The translations under genes were made by a program, and so were the position numbers. From Bacillus sp. ISL-37 (lineage in GTDB: Bacteria > Bacillota > Bacilli > Bacillales > Cytobacillaceae): a stretch of 64,000 nucleotides of DNA. Under the pieces are notes generated by a model. That model saw only the letters and a program-made list of their open reading frames with translations. It was not told the origin of the DNA and did no database searches. Location of the stretch: positions 124,001 to 188,000 of the forward strand of contig NZ_JAGGQL010000005.1 of NCBI RefSeq assembly GCF_018613315.1, given 5' to 3'. Below, piece by piece: positions 52,274 to 60,413 of the stretch (the stretch's first letter is position 1; every line of letters begins with the position of its first letter).

Positions 52274-53269
52274 CTAAAACTTCATTACTTTTTCGATTGC
52301 AGCTACGACTCTTTTCGGGGTCGGCAGATAATGATCTTCAAACCCAAAATACGGCACAGGCGTATCATAGCCTGTCACTCTTTCGGCCGGAGCCTTTTGA
52401 TAAAGGAATGCCTCATCATTGATCAGTGAGATCAAATCACTGCCAGTGCCTCCCGTTGCATGTGCTTCATGGACAATCACCGTTCGTCCTGTCTTCTGGA
52501 CTGACTCTATGACAAGGTCTTTGTCAATCGGATAAAGTGTCCTCAGATCAAGGACCTCACACTGGACACCCTTTTGTTTCATATCTTCAGCAGCCTTCAT
52601 CGCTACCGGTATCATCGCGCCCCAGGCAATAACCGTCACATCGTCGCCTTCGGTCAATTTCTTTCCTTTTCCTATTTCAACTGTATACTTCCCTTCCGGA
52701 ACCTCACCGCGCGAGGACCGATAGCTTCTCATTGGCTCTAAAAAGAGAACAGGGTCCGGATCTTCAATTGCTGCGATCATCAGGCCTTTGGCGTCATAGG
52801 CATTGGATGGACAGACCACCTTCATTCCCGGCATATGGGTAAAAAGGGATTCCGTGCTGTCACAATGGATTTCAGGTGCGCGTACACCGGCGCCATATGG
52901 AGCGCGAATCACCATGGGCACAGTAAAATGCCCAAGCGTCCTCATTCGCAGTCTTGAAGCATGGGTCATGATTTGTTCATAGGCAGGATAAATAAAGCCC
53001 AGGAACTGAATTTCCACCACGGGACGGAATCCATTAACGGCCATGCCGATCGCTGCCCCTACAAAGCCTGCTTCACTCAAAGGAGTATCTACCACACGGT
53101 CCTCTCCATATTTCTCCTGAAGACCATCAGTCGCACGGAATACCCCGCCATTTTTCCCGATATCCTCACCAAGGAGGATGACATCCTTGCTTTCACCGAG
53201 CATCGTATCCAGTCCATCGGTAATTGCCTGGACAAGCGTCAAGGTCTTTGTCTGTATTGCCGTATTCAT
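52274..53269 (-). CDS. 2-oxoacid dehydrogenase E1 component, beta subunit
   Basis: 331 residues from ATG 53269, which overlaps the E1-alpha stop (TGATG) and has GGAGGTGAGG upstream. The thiamine pyrophosphate pyrimidine domain shows Leu-Leu-Gly-Glu-Asp-Ile-Gly, Asp-Thr-Pro-Leu-Ser-Glu-Ala-Gly-Phe-Val-Gly and the C-terminal Val-His-Glu-Ala-His-Ala-Thr-Gly-Gly. It pairs with the alpha subunit to decarboxylate a 2-oxoacid. Confidence 0.92.
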   Translation of the reverse strand: MNTAIQTKTLTLVQAITDGLDTMLGESKDVILLGEDIGKNGGVFRATDGLQEKYGEDRVVDTPLSEAGFVGAAIGMAVNGFRPVVEIQFLGFIYPAYEQIMTHASRLRMRTLGHFTVPMVIRAPYGAGVRAPEIHCDSTESLFTHMPGMKVVCPSNAYDAKGLMIAAIEDPDPVLFLEPMRSYRSSRGEVPEGKYTVEIGKGKKLTEGDDVTVIAWGAMIPVAMKAAEDMKQKGVQCEVLDLRTLYPIDKDLVIESVQKTGRTVIVHEAHATGGTGSDLISLINDEAFLYQKAPAERVTGYDTPVPYFGFEDHYLPTPKRVVAAIEKVMKF

Positions 53270-54336
53270 CACGCCTCACCTCCGATCAGCTCAAGGTATT
53301 CCCGCTTTTGCTTCTCAATTGTCCATGTAGGCTTTTCGAAAACATAATCAAAGATCACTGCCGGGTCAGCTTTAGGGAACTTTTCCATTTCCTGTACAGC
53401 TGCATCAATTTCAGCAGCTGCCTGCGCTTCTATTTCCTTCACCCATGCTTCATCGTAAAGTCCTTCGTTTTTCATCCAGCGTTCAAGCCTTAACAAAGGA
53501 TCAGTTTCCATACGCTTCAGCGCACTTTCTCCCTGGTCACGATATTTCGATGCGTCATCCGCAGTTGTATGTGATCCATACCGCCACGTCATCGCTTCAA
53601 TCAGTGTCGGGCCTTCGCCATTGCGGGCGCGCTCAAGTGCCTTTTCTGTTTCAATAAAAACGGCAAAAATATCGTTCCCGTCAATCCTTACTCCAGGAAT
53701 ATCATATGCAAGAGCTTTTTGCGCAATGGTTGCGGAGTTCATCTGCTTGCTTATCGGGACAGAAATTGCGTATTGGTTATTCTGGCAAAAATATACGACC
53801 GGAGATTTGAAGACACTTGCAAAGTTCAAGCCTTCATGAAAATCACCTTCCGAAGTCGCTCCATCACCGAAATAACAAATCGCCGCATTCTTTGTTCCTT
53901 TTTGCTTTTCAGCAAAAGCTGCCCCTGCAGCATGTGGAATCTGGGTTGCAATCGGGATGGCTGGCGGGAAGATATTTTTCCCATCCGGCGGGACACAGCC
54001 TTCATTTCGTCCATTCCAGAACAGCAATATATTCCTCAGAGAGTGGCCGAACACCATGGCAGCACCGTGATCTCGGTACGTCGGGAACATCCAGTCATCA
54101 CTTTCTAGTGCAAGAGCGGTTCCAACCTGGGAAGCCTCCTGCCCTTCAAACGGCGCGTACGTCCCGATACGCCCCTGGCGCTGAAGACTGATAGACTTCC
54201 TGTCCAGCGCCCGGATCCTTACCATTTCCGAATAGAACTTCTTCACTCGCTCTTCGGTCACCAAATCCTTATATTCCTCAGAAACAATGTTTCCGTTTTG
54301 ATCCATCACTTGAAAAATCGGAAAATCCTTTTCCAT
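53269..54336 (-). CDS. 2-oxoacid dehydrogenase E1 component, alpha subunit
   Basis: 355 residues. The TPP motif is Gly-Asp-Gly-Ala-Thr-Ser-Glu-Gly-Asp-Phe-His-Glu, ending in Cys-Gln-Asn-Asn-Gln-Tyr-Ala-Ile-Ser. The substrate loop has Arg-Tyr-Gly-Ser-His-Thr-Thr-Ala-Asp-Asp. Family names (pyruvate or branched-chain type) are poor guides here. The gene directly follows phenylalanine dehydrogenase (33-bp gap), so phenylpyruvate is a reasonable substrate. Confidence 0.9.
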   Translation of the reverse strand: MEKDFPIFQVMDQNGNIVSEEYKDLVTEERVKKFYSEMVRIRALDRKSISLQRQGRIGTYAPFEGQEASQVGTALALESDDWMFPTYRDHGAAMVFGHSLRNILLFWNGRNEGCVPPDGKNIFPPAIPIATQIPHAAGAAFAEKQKGTKNAAICYFGDGATSEGDFHEGLNFASVFKSPVVYFCQNNQYAISVPISKQMNSATIAQKALAYDIPGVRIDGNDIFAVFIETEKALERARNGEGPTLIEAMTWRYGSHTTADDASKYRDQGESALKRMETDPLLRLERWMKNEGLYDEAWVKEIEAQAAAEIDAAVQEMEKFPKADPAVIFDYVFEKPTWTIEKQKREYLELIGGEA

Positions 54337-54369
54337 CGGCTCACCCTTTTTTAAAAGTCTATGATTCTT

Positions 54370-55476
54370 TTACATTCTCACTGCCCATTTTGGACGCTTC
54401 ATATGAGAGAAGAAGCTGTTTCGTCTTGTTCTGGCTTCAATCCGGTTTTCGCAAAATTTATTAGCGGCTTCAACAGTCGTGATTCCCTCCCGCTCTGCCT
54501 GCTTATAAATATTTAAAAGAGAATTATAGATAGCCTTCGTCTTCATCAAGACCCGTTCCTTATTTGGTGAATACAGCTCATCCGCCACCTGGATCAATCC
54601 GCCAGCATTGACGATGTAGTCAGGCGCATAAAGGATACCCTTCTCCTGAAGAATGTGACCATGACGTTCTTCCTTGAGCTGATTGTTCGCAGAGCCAACG
54701 ACTGCTTTTACCTGAAGTTGTGGAATTGTGTCATCATTGATGATTCCGCCCATAGCGCACGGTATGAAAATATCAGCAGGCTGGGAATAAATTTCGTCAC
54801 TGTTAACGACTTTGATTCCTGCTCCCATTTCTTCCGCTTTCTTAACGATTTGGTCGATTGCTTTTTGATTAATGTCCGTAACATACAGGTCTGCGCCATT
54901 ATCAAGAAGATACTCTGCTACCTTGTAGCCTACCTTTCCCAGCCCCTGGATCGCATAGGATTTTCCGGACAAATCATCCGTATCCCAAAGAGCTTTGCTT
55001 GTTGCCTGCAATCCAAAGATGACACCCTGAGCCGTTGGTACTGATGAATCACCGCTTCCGCCATATACTTCATCTACACCAACGATGCAATTTGTTTCTT
55101 TTAATGCATGGACAAAATCTTCTGGATCTGTGCCCATGTCTGTTCCTGTATAGAAACGTCCCTGGATCGACTCTACAAACTGGCCAAATGCCCTGAACAA
55201 TTCAGGACTCTTATCTGTTGTAGGATCGCCAATGATTACTGCCTTTCCTCCACCGAAATCCACATCAGCCGCAGCGCATTTATAGGTCATGCCTTTTGAA
55301 AGCCGCAGTACGTCTTCTAATGCATCATCAACTGATTTATAAGGATACATACGGCAACCGCCCAATGCCGGCCCTAACCGTGTACTATGAATCGCAATGA
55401 TCGCCTTTAATCCAGTTGCTTCATCATTACAAAATACTACCTGCTCGTGCTCACGAATTTGTTTAAACATATCCAT
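54370..55476 (-). CDS. Phenylalanine dehydrogenase (Leu/Phe/Val dehydrogenase family)
   Basis: 368 residues. The catalytic lysines lie in [10 protein letters not shown] and Gly-Gly-Gly-Lys-Ala-Val, and the NAD fold in Gly-Leu-Gly-Lys-Val-Gly. The wording Met-Tyr-Pro-Tyr-Lys, Phe-Tyr-Thr-Gly-Thr-Asp-Met-Gly-Thr and the C-terminal Asn-Ser-Phe-Phe-Ser...Arg-Pro-Lys-Trp matches known bacillary phenylalanine dehydrogenases as I recall them more than leucine dehydrogenases. It deaminates L-Phe to phenylpyruvate with NAD+. GGGGGAAAG precedes the ATG, and a perfect cre site lies 31 bp upstream. Confidence 0.85.
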   Translation of the reverse strand: MDMFKQIREHEQVVFCNDEATGLKAIIAIHSTRLGPALGGCRMYPYKSVDDALEDVLRLSKGMTYKCAAADVDFGGGKAVIIGDPTTDKSPELFRAFGQFVESIQGRFYTGTDMGTDPEDFVHALKETNCIVGVDEVYGGSGDSSVPTAQGVIFGLQATSKALWDTDDLSGKSYAIQGLGKVGYKVAEYLLDNGADLYVTDINQKAIDQIVKKAEEMGAGIKVVNSDEIYSQPADIFIPCAMGGIINDDTIPQLQVKAVVGSANNQLKEERHGHILQEKGILYAPDYIVNAGGLIQVADELYSPNKERVLMKTKAIYNSLLNIYKQAEREGITTVEAANKFCENRIEARTRRNSFFSHMKRPKWAVRM

Positions 55477-55506
55477 TGTTCTTTCCCCCTTTATTCCGTT
55501 AAACCA

Positions 55507-55520
55507 TGTTAGCGCTTACA
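55507..55520 (-). promoter_or_regulatory. CcpA cre site before phenylalanine dehydrogenase
   Basis: Minus strand TGTAAGCGCTAACA fits TGNAANCGNTNNCA at every defined base. A 16-bp palindrome ATTTTTGCGCAAAAAT follows toward the upstream gene (55520-55536). Repression by glucose would be expected. Confidence 0.75.
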
Positions 55521-55537
55521 TTTTTGCGCAAAAATTT

Positions 55538-55930
55538 TTAGCTGCCTGTAAGTAATTCATTTATCTTTTCTTTAGGAAGGACCACTTGCTTTACTTCCCC
55601 CACTCCTATAAGGCGACCCTTACTTTCTGCCCGTACATTGGTAAGAATGGTATTGGCTTGAAGGCCTGTGACGGTTGCAGTTACGGTAACCTCGGCCCCT
55701 TCAATACAAGGAGCTATGTGTTTAACTGTTACCGCGCCGCCCATACCTTCTTCATGATCCTCTAAAAAGGGAACGATAATTTGTCGCGATACCCACTCCA
55801 TGTGATACACCATAGATACAGTGGAGTATACTGGATGGACGACTTTTCCCTCAAAGCGGGCAAACATTTCTGGTGTAACAATGACATCGATGGAGGCCGT
55901 TCGCCCAGCTATCAAACCATCTCGCATCAT
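55538..55930 (-). CDS. Hotdog-fold thioesterase (FlK-like)
   Basis: 130 residues from ATG 55930 (ATG 55927 also possible), AAAGGTGGGAT upstream. The hotdog fold is indicated by Val-Tyr-Ser-Thr-Val-Ser-Met-Val-Tyr-His-Met-Glu-Trp (catalytic-type Thr/Ser and Glu), Gly-Ala-Val-Thr-Val-Lys-His-Ile-Ala-Pro and Arg-Ala-Glu-Ser-Lys-Gly-Arg-Leu-Ile-Gly. This is like fluoroacetyl-CoA thioesterase relatives. Next to a likely phenylacetyl-CoA-forming complex, it might protect the CoA pool by hydrolysing that thioester. Confidence 0.75.
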   Translation of the reverse strand: MMRDGLIAGRTASIDVIVTPEMFARFEGKVVHPVYSTVSMVYHMEWVSRQIIVPFLEDHEEGMGGAVTVKHIAPCIEGAEVTVTATVTGLQANTILTNVRAESKGRLIGVGEVKQVVLPKEKINELLTGS

Positions 55931-55958
55931 ATCCCACCTTTCCAAGTTACAAATATGT

Positions 55959-56007
55959 ATAACGTTTATTTAACGTTATCATAACATTTCGTTAAATAAA
56001 CGGTCAA
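55959..56007 (-). promoter_or_regulatory. Promoter and nested operator of the thioesterase-pheDH operon
   Basis: Minus strand TTGACC (56002-56007) and TATGAT (55978-55983), spacer 18 bp. Arms CGTTTATTTAACG (55963-55975) and CGTTAAATAAACG (55990-56002) are perfect 13-nt complements around the -10. The first arm is itself inside ATAACGTT-N5-AACGTTAT (55959-55979). The same ATAACGTTA core is at the ABC importer promoter (59109-59124). Confidence 0.65.
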
Positions 56008-56083
56008 TAAATTGTAAGAAATTTTGATATTTTCTTAAAAATAATTTTGATATAATAATTAATCCCTCTTTTGAAGAATAAAC

Positions 56084-56119
56084 AAAAAACAACCAGCTAC
56101 TTTGAGCTGGTTGTTTTTT
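56084..56119. terminator. Terminator of the ABC importer operon
   Basis: AAAAAACAACCAGCT pairs perfectly with AGCTGGTTGTTTTTT around ACTTTG. Confidence 0.92.
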
Positions 56120-56121
56120 GT

Positions 56122-56916
56122 CTAGCTTAATAAAGCCCGGTCGCTTGCCATTTTTGTTCCACGAATGCGCTGGAATTCATTGAGCAAGTCTTCGATTGTC
56201 AGCTTTGCTTTTTGCTCTTCATTGACTTCGAGGATGATCTGGCCTTTGTCCATCATGATCAGCCTGTTGCCGAGGTCAAGTGCCTGTTGCATGTTATGCG
56301 TTACCATCAGTGTTGTAAGATGGTATTTGTCGACGATTTCTTTTGTTAAATTGGTAATCAACTCGGCACGTGAAGGATCGAGTGCCGCGGTATGCTCATC
56401 CAATAATAGGATCGATGGTTCCGTGAATGTCGCCATCAGCAGGGAAAGCGCCTGCCGCTCACCGCCTGATAACATCCCAACCTTGGCATTCAGCCGATCC
56501 TCAAGCCCGAGGTGCAGCGACTCAAGCACCTCCTGGAAAAGCTCACGGCGTTTCTTTGTGACGCCTAGGCGAAGCGAACGACGCTTGTTCCGTGAATAAG
56601 CAATCGCAAGGTTTTCTTCAATTGTCATACTCGGAGCAGTGCCAGCCATTGGGTCCTGGAAGACACGACCAATCATTTTTGAGCGGTTGTATTCTGACAT
56701 ATAGGTAACGTCCTTGCCATCGAGCGACACTTGCCCATGGTCAGGGAGCATTACTCCGGAAATGATATTCATCAAGGTAGATTTGCCGGCGCCATTACTT
56801 CCGATAACGGTAACAAAATCTCCCTTTTCAAGTGTTAAATTAATATCATCCAGGGCGATTTTTTCATCTGGAGTACCCTCATTGAAGACTCTATGAATCT
56901 GATTTAAGTGCAGCAC
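56122..56916 (-). CDS. ABC importer ATP-binding protein
   Basis: 264 residues from GTG 56916 (GGTGAGGCTG upstream); longer frames run into the permease gene with no site. Walker A Gly-Ser-Asn-Gly-Ala-Gly-Lys-Ser-Thr, signature Leu-Ser-Gly-Gly-Glu-Arg-Gln-Ala, Walker B Leu-Leu-Leu-Asp-Glu-His-Thr-Ala-Ala-Leu-Asp. It belongs to the group that serves TrpXYZ-like amino-acid or nucleoside importers. It overlaps the permease by 26 bp. Confidence 0.88.
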   Translation of the reverse strand: MLHLNQIHRVFNEGTPDEKIALDDINLTLEKGDFVTVIGSNGAGKSTLMNIISGVMLPDHGQVSLDGKDVTYMSEYNRSKMIGRVFQDPMAGTAPSMTIEENLAIAYSRNKRRSLRLGVTKKRRELFQEVLESLHLGLEDRLNAKVGMLSGGERQALSLLMATFTEPSILLLDEHTAALDPSRAELITNLTKEIVDKYHLTTLMVTHNMQQALDLGNRLIMMDKGQIILEVNEEQKAKLTIEDLLNEFQRIRGTKMASDRALLS

Positions 56917-57922
56917 CAGCCTCACCCTTTCCCTCAGAAGGAACAGCTGCCATTTGCATGTTTTCAAGCTGTCTTTTCACCTTCCGTTTTTTCTCTTTGT
57001 AGCTTTCTATCATTTTCGGCGCAGTCAGTGCCAATATGACGATAATCGCTGTGATCAGCTTCATGTCGCCCGGCTCAAGGAACTCTACCCTTAGTGCCAG
57101 TGTGACTACGATTCGATAGATGATAGCCCCGCCAATGACCGCAAGCGTTGTTCTAGCAATCGATTTTGTACCGAATAGGGCCTCACCAATAATGACAGAA
57201 GCTAGACCGATGATAATCATCCCGATACCCATACCGACGTCTGCGAAACCACCCTGCTGTGCAATCAATGCTCCAGAAAAGGCAACCATCGCATTCGAAA
57301 GGCCAAGGCCCAGGATAATCATCAGGTTTGTATTGGAAGAGAAACTGCGGATCATCCTTTTGTTATCACCGGTTGCCCTGATTGCAAGTCCAAGTTCTGT
57401 CTTAAGGAACGCATCAGTAAGGAATTTAATTGCCAATGTCACGACAATCATGAACAATAGGATCCCCCAAGTCCGCGGAAGACTGTCTCCCAGCCCGACA
57501 GCCGTTAAAATGCCATTGAAAAATCCATCGATTCCCGTCTTATCGAAAAAGTCCCTCACTGCAGTCATTGCAGTATCCGTGTTCAACAGGGGGACATTCG
57601 ATTTACCCATGATTCTTAGATTTATAGAATACAGGGCAATCATCATCAGGATACCTGATAGAAGTGCATTCACCTTCCCGACCGTATGGATGATGCCTGT
57701 TAAGCATCCAGCGATGAATCCGGCAACAAGGGCTACCATTGTAGCAGCAAATGGATTAGCGCCATTCACAATCATGATGGCAGCGACCGCAGCTCCAGTT
57801 ACGAAGCTGCCGTCGACCGTTAAATCCGGAAAGTCCAGTACCCGAAAGGATAAGTATACGCCCAGAGCCATGATGGCATAGATAATGCCTGACTCAAATG
57901 CTCCAAATATTGAAGTAAACAA
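56891..57922 (-). CDS. ABC importer permease
   Basis: 343 residues from TTG 57922 (AAAGGATG upstream). Eight to ten hydrophobic helices fill residues 5-300, and a basic cytosolic tail follows. It resembles branched-chain amino-acid-type (LivH-like) permeases such as TrpY. Middle gene of substrate-binding protein, permease, ATPase. Confidence 0.87.
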   Translation of the reverse strand: MFTSIFGAFESGIIYAIMALGVYLSFRVLDFPDLTVDGSFVTGAAVAAIMIVNGANPFAATMVALVAGFIAGCLTGIIHTVGKVNALLSGILMMIALYSINLRIMGKSNVPLLNTDTAMTAVRDFFDKTGIDGFFNGILTAVGLGDSLPRTWGILLFMIVVTLAIKFLTDAFLKTELGLAIRATGDNKRMIRSFSSNTNLMIILGLGLSNAMVAFSGALIAQQGGFADVGMGIGMIIIGLASVIIGEALFGTKSIARTTLAVIGGAIIYRIVVTLALRVEFLEPGDMKLITAIIVILALTAPKMIESYKEKKRKVKRQLENMQMAAVPSEGKGEAGAALKSDS

Positions 57923-57940
57923 GTTGAATCATCCTTTCTT

Positions 57941-58939
57941 TTATTCTTCGTAAAACTCTGCGTCCTCTCCCCACTCTTCCTTGACTTCAACGCCCTGTTC
58001 CTCAGCGGCCTTTTTGTTGATTGTCAGTGTCAATGATTTAGGAAGCTCAACCGGGATTTCAGAGGCTTTCTTGTTACCTGATAAAATTTCTGCAGCCATC
58101 AAGCCAGACTGGTAACCAATGTCATAGTAGTTGAAGCCACTGGCTGCAACTGCTCCACGCTTCATGGAATCTAGCTCGCCAACAAATAACGGGATCTTTT
58201 TTCCATTAGCTACAGAAATGACAGATTCAAGTGCAGAAACGACCGTGTTATCTGTAGGAACATAGATGGCATCCACACGTCCGACCAGGGATTCTGCAGC
58301 CTGCTTAACTTCAGCTGATGTAGAGATTGACGCTTCAACAACCTTCGCTCCATTCGCTTCCGCAAGCTTCTTGACTTCCTTCAGCTGGACCTCTGAGTTC
58401 TGTTCACCAGCGTTGTAAATTACGCCGATTTTCTTGGCACCTATTTCATTCGTCATGAAGTCGATCGTCTTTTTAGTCGCATCAGGATGGTTATCGGTAG
58501 TACCTGTGATATTGTCGCCAGGCTTATCGAATGCTTCAACAAGTCCTGCTCCGATTGGGTCAGTCACCGAAGTGAAGATGATTGGGATGTTCTTTGTCGC
58601 ATTAAGTGCTGCAACAGCGCTCGGTGTAGCGTTAGCGAAAATGAGGTCGACCTTGTCACCTACAAAATTGTTCGCGATACTTGCCGTGTTATTCATGTCT
58701 GCCTGTGCGTTCTGGAAGTCGTACTTTACATTGTCTCCCTCTTTGAATCCTTTGTCCTCAAGAGCTTTCTTGAAGCCCTCAGTTGCGGCATCAAGCGATG
58801 GATGTTCCGCGAATTGAGTCAAGCCAATCTTGTATTGCTTTTTGTCAGATGAACCGTTTGATGCTTCATTTCCTCCACATCCTGCTAAAAGCAATGCACT
58901 AGCCAGGACAAGAGAAATAGCTTTTACTGATCTTTTCAT
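57941..58939 (-). CDS. ABC importer substrate-binding lipoprotein (TrpX-like)
   Basis: 332 residues. Signal peptide with lipobox Leu-Leu-Ala-Gly-Cys; mature protein is a two-lobed periplasmic-binding type I fold (Ile-Gly-Leu-Thr-Gln-Phe-Ala-Glu-His-Pro-Ser-Leu-Asp; Ile-Ile-Phe-Thr-Ser-Val-Thr-Asp-Pro-Ile-Gly-Ala-Gly). This family includes tryptophan and tyrosine binding proteins. Sitting beside tyrosine and phenylalanine catabolic genes, it probably imports an aromatic amino acid. AGGGGGATTTTT precedes the ATG. Confidence 0.87.
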   Translation of the reverse strand: MKRSVKAISLVLASALLLAGCGGNEASNGSSDKKQYKIGLTQFAEHPSLDAATEGFKKALEDKGFKEGDNVKYDFQNAQADMNNTASIANNFVGDKVDLIFANATPSAVAALNATKNIPIIFTSVTDPIGAGLVEAFDKPGDNITGTTDNHPDATKKTIDFMTNEIGAKKIGVIYNAGEQNSEVQLKEVKKLAEANGAKVVEASISTSAEVKQAAESLVGRVDAIYVPTDNTVVSALESVISVANGKKIPLFVGELDSMKRGAVAASGFNYYDIGYQSGLMAAEILSGNKKASEIPVELPKSLTLTINKKAAEEQGVEVKEEWGEDAEFYEE

Positions 58940-59064
58940 AAAAATCCCCCTTGATTATTTATAAACCGGCAATAAAACTATGTAGATATTTAACTAGCAG
59001 GCAGCCGGAACGCACCATTTTGAACCTGTCTTCTCTCATGTTGGGTAAAAAGTTCCAGAATCTT

Positions 59065-59078
59065 TGAAAGCGATTCCA
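59065..59078. promoter_or_regulatory. CcpA cre site in the ABC importer leader
   Basis: TGAAAGCGATTCCA fits TGNAANCGNTNNCA at every defined base. It lies about 35 nt downstream of the predicted transcription start, a position suited to roadblock repression. The rest of the 150-nt leader (58940-59110) shows no T-box signature. Confidence 0.7.
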
Positions 59079-59108
59079 AAAAGTATGATATTCACTATAG
59101 ACACCGTA

Positions 59109-59149
59109 AATATAACGTTATATTAACACCAGCTATAATTTAAAGTCAA
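59109..59149 (-). promoter_or_regulatory. Promoter and palindromic operator of the ABC importer
   Basis: Minus strand TTGACT (59144-59149) and TAATAT (59120-59125), spacer 18 bp. AATATAACGTTATATT (59109-59124) is a perfect 16-bp palindrome over the -10 and start region, sharing ATAACGTTA with the thioesterase operon operator. Confidence 0.65.
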
Positions 59150-59351
59150 TAAAATTCCGAAAATTTAGTATGTTATGATTTCTAATTATTAAACCATCAC
59201 TTTAGAAAACTATCAAGAAGTTTTTTAAAAATAATAAAACTTTTTCGCTTTTATGCACGAAAGTGCCTGTAAAACTCAGTATTTATAAGCTTTTTTTCCT
59301 TTTCCTATTTTAAATACCCTAGAATGGTGACAAAATAAAAAAGCAATAATT

Positions 59352-59385
59352 TAAAAAAGCATGCTTCTAAATAGAAGCACACTTT
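59352..59385 (-). terminator. Terminator of the FabK/NMO-like gene
   Basis: AAGTGTGCTTCTA and TAGAAGCATGCTT pair (one mismatch) on the minus strand around TT, followed by TTTTAAATT. No gene is seen between 59150 and 59350, which is AT-rich. Confidence 0.8.
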
Positions 59386-59392
59386 GTAAAAA

Positions 59393-60340
59393 TTATAGTA
59401 AGTTTTCCCCAATTCTAAGCCGATCCTTCGCTTCTTTTACCATTCGATCCAGTAATTCCTGGACGGTAGGGATATCAGAAACCAGTCCAGATACCTGGCC
59501 ACCATTCATAAACCCGTTTTCTTCGCTTCCTTCCAGTGCACCTTTTTTATGTAATTCCTCAGTCGTCAGTTCGGCAAACTCTTCTACGGTAATTCCCTGC
59601 TTTTCAGCTTCCAGCAGTTTTCCTGCATAAGAAGTATTCAGCAGCCTGCGGATTCTTCCGACAGACCTGCCGACTATGACCGTTTCATGGTCGCTAGCCT
59701 GCAAAAGCTTTTGCTTATATTTTTCATGGAACGGAGCCTCCTTTGTGGCGATGAACCTCGTTCCCATCTGTACACCGCTCGCTCCAAGTGCAAGCATGGC
59801 TGCAAGGCCCTTTCCGTCCCCAATTCCCCCTGCCGCAACAACCGGTATGTTTACCTGGGCGACAATTTGAGGGATCAGCGCCAATGTCGTCGTTTCCAGG
59901 TTCGAGTTAATCCCTGCAGCTTCATATCCCTCAGCCACTAAAATATCCGCACCTGCAGCTTCCGCTTTTTTGGCTTGCTTTACAGACGCTACAACAGTAA
60001 TAATCTTGATTCCAGCCTCTTTTAGCTTAGGAATGAAAGGCGCAGGATTACCCGCTGATAAAGTTACTACTTGAACCTTATGTTTGACAGCCAAGCGCAG
60101 GATCTCCACCACATTCGGAGAAACACTTAAGGCTACATTCACAGAAAAAGGCTTTGATGTCCTCGATTTTGTTTCAAGAATAATTTGCTCTACTTCTTCA
60201 GCATGCATCGTTCCGGCCCCTATTGTGCCCAGGCCGCCCGCTTCGGAAACAGCCGCTGTTAAAATGGCATTGCTGATGTTACCCATTCCACCCTGGATGA
60301 TTGGATATTTTATGCCCAGAACAGAAGTAATTCCATTCAC
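59393..60340 (-). CDS. Nitronate monooxygenase / FabK-like FMN oxidoreductase
   Basis: 315 residues, TIM-barrel FMN enzyme of the 2-nitropropane dioxygenase family. It starts Ile-Lys-Tyr-Pro-Ile-Ile-Gln-Gly-Gly-Met-Gly, has Val-Ala-Ala-Gly-Gly-Ile-Gly-Asp-Gly-Lys-Gly and Gly-Ala-Ser-Gly-Val-Gln-Met-Gly-Thr-Arg-Phe (FMN phosphate). The family includes both nitronate monooxygenases and enoyl-ACP reductase FabK; the late Asn-Gly-Gly-Gln-Val-Ser-Gly segment is seen in FabK-type members. Choice between them is open. Confidence 0.82.
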   Translation of the reverse strand: MNGITSVLGIKYPIIQGGMGNISNAILTAAVSEAGGLGTIGAGTMHAEEVEQIILETKSRTSKPFSVNVALSVSPNVVEILRLAVKHKVQVVTLSAGNPAPFIPKLKEAGIKIITVVASVKQAKKAEAAGADILVAEGYEAAGINSNLETTTLALIPQIVAQVNIPVVAAGGIGDGKGLAAMLALGASGVQMGTRFIATKEAPFHEKYKQKLLQASDHETVIVGRSVGRIRRLLNTSYAGKLLEAEKQGITVEEFAELTTEELHKKGALEGSEENGFMNGGQVSGLVSDIPTVQELLDRMVKEAKDRLRIGENLL

Positions 60341-60413
60341 AAAAATTCCCCCTTCGTTAAATTAATGTTATACTAGTTCTAAAATTATGACAATTGAAAA
60401 GGGGGATTTTTCA

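Noticed and set aside
58940-59110. T-box riboswitch in the ABC importer leader
   Set aside because: No T-box sequence of the usual type and no antiterminator/terminator pair could be found; a cre site and palindrome explain regulation better.
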